A stretch of 64,000 bases of DNA, from positions 496,001-560,000 of the forward strand of contig JAYKKI010000095.1 of NCBI GenBank assembly GCA_039881145.1. Reading direction: 5' to 3'. Source of the DNA: Druceiella hillmani (taxonomy: Eukaryota > Arthropoda > Insecta > Lepidoptera > Hepialidae). Positions within the stretch are counted from its first letter, which is position 1. The number at the start of each line of letters is the position of its first letter. Positions 60,961-64,000 of the stretch are shown here, piece after piece. Under the pieces are notes generated by a model that was not told the origin of the DNA, did no database searches, and saw only the letters and a list, made by a program, of their open reading frames with translations. Position numbers and translations under genes: made by a program.

Positions 60961-62100
60961 TTTGGCAAAAATACCTTGAAATTACTTTTCTTTTTCCCAT
61001 ATATTTTAATAACAATACTACTTGTTTTACCGTATTAATAGCAAGTTCTGTAACGGTTACCTTGTTAACCCAAGAGAATTATTCTTTAAAAGAAATTTTC
61101 TTGAAAATTTAAGGGTTAAATTTATAAAATATGTTTATTTTGACGTTGTAGTTCTATACTTATCACAAATTTTTTAAAAATACGCTCTCTGGCACTGATA
61201 TTACCAATAAATTTTCACTTGATATTACCAATAAGTTGTAGAAGAATCTTTGTATTCTTCGTTGAAATAAAAAAAATGTATGACAAATTATATAGTACGG
61301 AGGAATTGGTGTAATTATAAATGTAGTGTACAAGTATTTATACAGAAATATAATTAATACTGTATGAATGCTGTTACTAAAGACAATTGATTTAATGATC
61401 ATGTAAAAGAAAAAGTAACGAAATAGTATATATATAGTAATAATATATTTGGAAAGACGACATCTACAAAGACCACGAATGAAAAAATTAAAAACAAATT
61501 TGTGATAATATAAATTTAAATCAATTAGCGGCTATCAAAGAAGTAGAATTTAATCAATTAGCGGCTATCAAAAAAATATATACTCAAAAGTTGAGTGAAA
61601 AAGTACGAGTGGGACCAAACACATTGGATTTCGAGGAGTTGAAGAAGAAGAGAAAGTGTGTGTAAAAAGTGTACTTAAGACGTGTAAGAATTTTTGAGGA
61701 AATTTTGATGGGTCTTTCTACTTAATTTTCTGGAAAAGTGATGAAGTGGTGACTCAAATATGGATTCCGCACAAAAATTAAATGTCCAACGTGCTGTAGT
61801 AAAGGTTACAAGACCTACTCTTTTACATATAATACTTTCCAACTGATATCCACAATAACAGTTTTCGATAATCCGTCTGACTATAGATAGAAATCGTAAA
61901 TTATAAATAATACTTCTATATTTTTTTGATGTGTGTAAAACATTCCAATTACTAAACAAAATAAAAACGTAAAACCAAATTGCTTTATACGCACTGGCTC
62001 TCTCCTGTTGAAAATTATGATGAATAATTTAGAACGAATAAAAAATTTTAAGTTTTACTTCCTTCGCATTTGTGAATGAAACGCTAAGGGATTATTACCT
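60845..62100 (-). repeat. Large inverted duplication, right arm
   Basis: Inverted partner of 58950-60110; the two arms are about 0.7 kb apart. The minus-strand frame at 61163-61402 and the plus-strand frame at 59535-59777 are the same sequence in the two arms. Both begin M(V/I)(T/I)KSIVFSN and share later patches, with indels that fall out of phase. This looks like shared ancestry, not selection on a protein. Confidence 0.85.
61492..61665 (+). pseudogene. Possible coding remnant with in-frame 33-bp repeat
   Basis: A 57-codon open stretch without ATG reads through NQLAAIKEVEF, NQLAAIKKIYTQKLSEK and NTLDFEELKKKRKCV to a stop. The doubled 33-bp unit (61520 and 61553) keeps the frame, and the composition (charged, helix-forming) is unlike neighbouring random frames. 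No start codon or splice context is clear and no family is recognised. The inverted partner arm does not keep the frame. Confidence 0.25.
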
Positions 62101-62734
62101 TTCCCAGTTTTTGTCATGTAAAAAAATGTAAAAAAAATTAATCAAAAATGACGTGGTAATTATTTTAAAAATTACTGAGAATAATGGTTCTTAAACTGGG
62201 AAATTATTAAAAAAAACATTGGCAAGGGAACATTTTTAAATTTTACGGTTTAGGAAAAACATTAAAAATTAAAAAAAAAAAAATCGGCTTCCTTCTTTCT
62301 GTTTGGTAATTTATGGTTGTCCTAATGAAGCATAACAGTATACATTTTAAATTAGAATAATAAAATGGGAAACTAATAATTATTTACCTAATATTGGTCG
62401 AAAATTTTTATGAGAAGTGTGTTCTGGAATCATTTTAATAACAATAAACTTATTTCGATGGGTCAGATATGAGAACTAAAAACCAGTTATAGGAATTAAT
62501 GAATAATGATTGAAGCAAAAAACATTAATGGTAATAAACAAAAAGATCGTTTAGTTTCCGCTTGTTCATGTTAGATATTTGTTTAATTCAGTTCATTGCA
62601 TTTCGTGGTTAGCAACCTGAGTTATTTGCTATCTTAGGTTTAGGAGTACTTATGTTTCGACTTCGGTTATTTGACTTGTCTTATGTTTCTGATTTGGATT
62701 GCTGTATTAGAAACATCGACTTGGCTTTGAATGG
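62101..62734. other. AT-rich DNA, nothing identifiable
   Basis: No gene or repeat is recognised. A poly(A) run at about 62266-62281 is the only low-complexity feature. Confidence 0.4.
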
Positions 62735-62900
62735 ACTTTGTATCTAAAAGATTCCGTCCCTCAAAATGTGAAAAACGGAAACCTTATAAGGTGACTTGGT
62801 TTTCCGTCTGTCCCTTCGTCCGTTCATATATCTATAAAAGCCCCTTTTCTTAGAAATGGCTAAAGATTTCAAATTAATACCATTTCGTGAGTCGTGTATA
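62735..62900 (+). repeat. Retroelement-type tail (CGGAAACCTTATAAGG repeat)
   Basis: AAAACGGAAACCTTATAAGG, then GTTTTCCGTCTGTCCCTTCG, then AAGCCCCTTTTCTTAGAAAT and a TTTCGTGAGTCGTGTATACT end. This is the same layout as 45310-45395 (GGAACCC-like box followed by CTGTC runs), preserved over a longer stretch. Confidence 0.5.
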
Positions 62901-63113
62901 CTCACTTTGTTTTAAATTTTCATTTCATGCAACGAAGAGTGGCTCTTTAAAACGTATTGACTCTTAAATGTTAATAAAATATTGTAGAGTGGTGATTCAA
63001 AATTTATACGCTTCCGAGTATTTGAAATGTTTTTGGTGAATTAGAAACCTCCATCATATCACTATACACGCGTACGATGATATTTAACCACGTTTCTCAA
63101 CAATTATAGGATA

Positions 63114-63290
63114 GGCCGCGGTATTGTAGTGGGTTGGTTAGCGCACTGCCTACATCCAATTTTTTTTCATAATTGGGATTAATTTAAATATGTAGTCTTT
63201 TCAAGGGTGAACACATCCGAACGTAAAGTACGAATGAAAATCCGAACTACAATCGAGTGCATTAGACAAAATCAGCAATTTTCTTAAGCA
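63114..63290 (+). repeat. tRNA-derived SINE, copy 2
   Basis: The head GGCCGCGGTATTGTAGTGG followed by GTTGGTTAGCGCACTGCC is a clear tRNA-like A-box region. The B box is lost. The 3' half (GAATGAAAATCCGAACTACA, then AAAATCAGCAA) matches the copy at 33953-34135. There is no poly(A) or simple tail. Confidence 0.65.
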
Positions 63291-64000
63291 AAATAACACT
63301 TTGTATCATAGCCACACTAATTAACTACATTTACACCAAAGTTTATGGATATCCATTGCATAACATTGACCAGAATTAATTAATATGCGTCAAAGTATAA
63401 AAAATCTGGATTTTTTTAAAAAGAATGACTCCTAACCTATGCATCTTTTTACAACGTGTATTGCTATAAATTGACAGCGTAGGATGTTCTCAGCTCATAA
63501 ATTTGATTAAGTTTTAATTACATTTTTGCAACCTATGTACATACGTATAATCGATAAACTAAAAAATAGTAAAAATGTTATAAACGGCTTACATTATCTT
63601 TTTTATTAGGTTTGCAACTAAGAAAAGCCAGCCATATCTGTTCGTCAGTATCAGCTCATGTAGAACCAACTTTATTTTAGTACGCTCTCAAATATCAGAG
63701 TAGTTTTGCAAGATAACATGAACTTAGCTTGGAATTTATCAAACATAAATTTGTATAAATTTAATTTTCTTTCGATGAAGATTAGAAGATAGATAAAAAT
63801 TTCTTTCTTTCGATCTTCGGAGTCAATACTTGACTATGTCATGAAAAAGTGCACCTTCAACTATCGATGTGCATTTATCGCATGTTGTTTTGCTCGTTTT
63901 TCATCCTAAATGAATTTTTCATAGCATTAATACCCCAAATTCTCTTCCGGAAATTCTAATATTTTTGGTTTTAATTCGCCGAAACTTAATTGCCAACGGA
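63291..64000. other. AT-rich DNA with a half copy of the 34618 hairpin repeat
   Basis: TTAATATGCGTCAAAGTAT near 63380-63400 resembles the right outer arm of the hairpin at 34618-34752 (TTAATACGCGTCAAAATAT). Nothing else is identified up to the window end. Confidence 0.4.

Overview
The window looks like a non-coding, transposon-rich stretch of an insect (or at least arthropod) nuclear genome. It is strongly AT-rich, has many (TA)n tracts, and carries decayed Tc1/mariner transposases, RTE-type retrotransposon 3' tails, tRNA-derived SINE pieces and a decayed copy of an insect multicopy gene family with a GQN(K/R)N motif. No bacterial signals (operons, ribosome binding sites) are present and no complete protein-coding gene can be supported. 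Almost all open frames are short, AT-driven and without recognisable domains. The species cannot be named from the sequence; several repeats resemble types common in Lepidoptera, Hemiptera and other insects.

Layout. 0-9 kb: AT-rich DNA with a reverse-transcriptase scrap (717-902), a 0.25 kb dispersed repeat pair (1217 and 2765), a CpG-rich block with small perfect hairpins (4430-4590) and a dead Tc1 element (5990-6961). 13.4-15.5 kb, minus strand: a broken multicopy-family gene. 15.7-17.0 kb: a dead mariner element of the DD41D (rosa-like) type. 17.0-18.5 kb: a fold-back element with arms of about 270 bp. 22-31 kb and 60 kb: at least five copies of a palindromic element family whose arms carry a hammerhead-ribozyme-like core and which appears to be flanked by short target-site duplications of different lengths. 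33.5-36 kb: a third transposase scrap, two SINE types and an RTE tail. 47.7-48.0 and 56.9-57.4 kb: tandem repeats with units of about 150-170 bp. 49.56-49.76 kb: a CpG-rich block with a strong hairpin. 58.9-62.1 kb: a large inverted duplication with arms of about 1.2 kb. 62.7-63.3 kb: further retroelement tails and a SINE head.

The largest structure is an old, much diverged tandem duplication. A series of short conserved blocks between about 9.1 and 26.4 kb reappears in the same order and orientation between about 28.9 and 42.7 kb. The spacing between partner blocks is about 20 kb at the start and about 16.3 kb after 18.9 kb. The three elements inserted at 13.4-18.5 kb in the first copy account for most of that change. 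The conserved blocks include a TATAAATA box with similar flanks in both copies (21394 and 37850) and a block starting at a splice-acceptor-like site (22580 and 38934). They may mark promoters, exons or regulatory DNA of a tandemly duplicated locus whose exons are very short, lost or outside the window.
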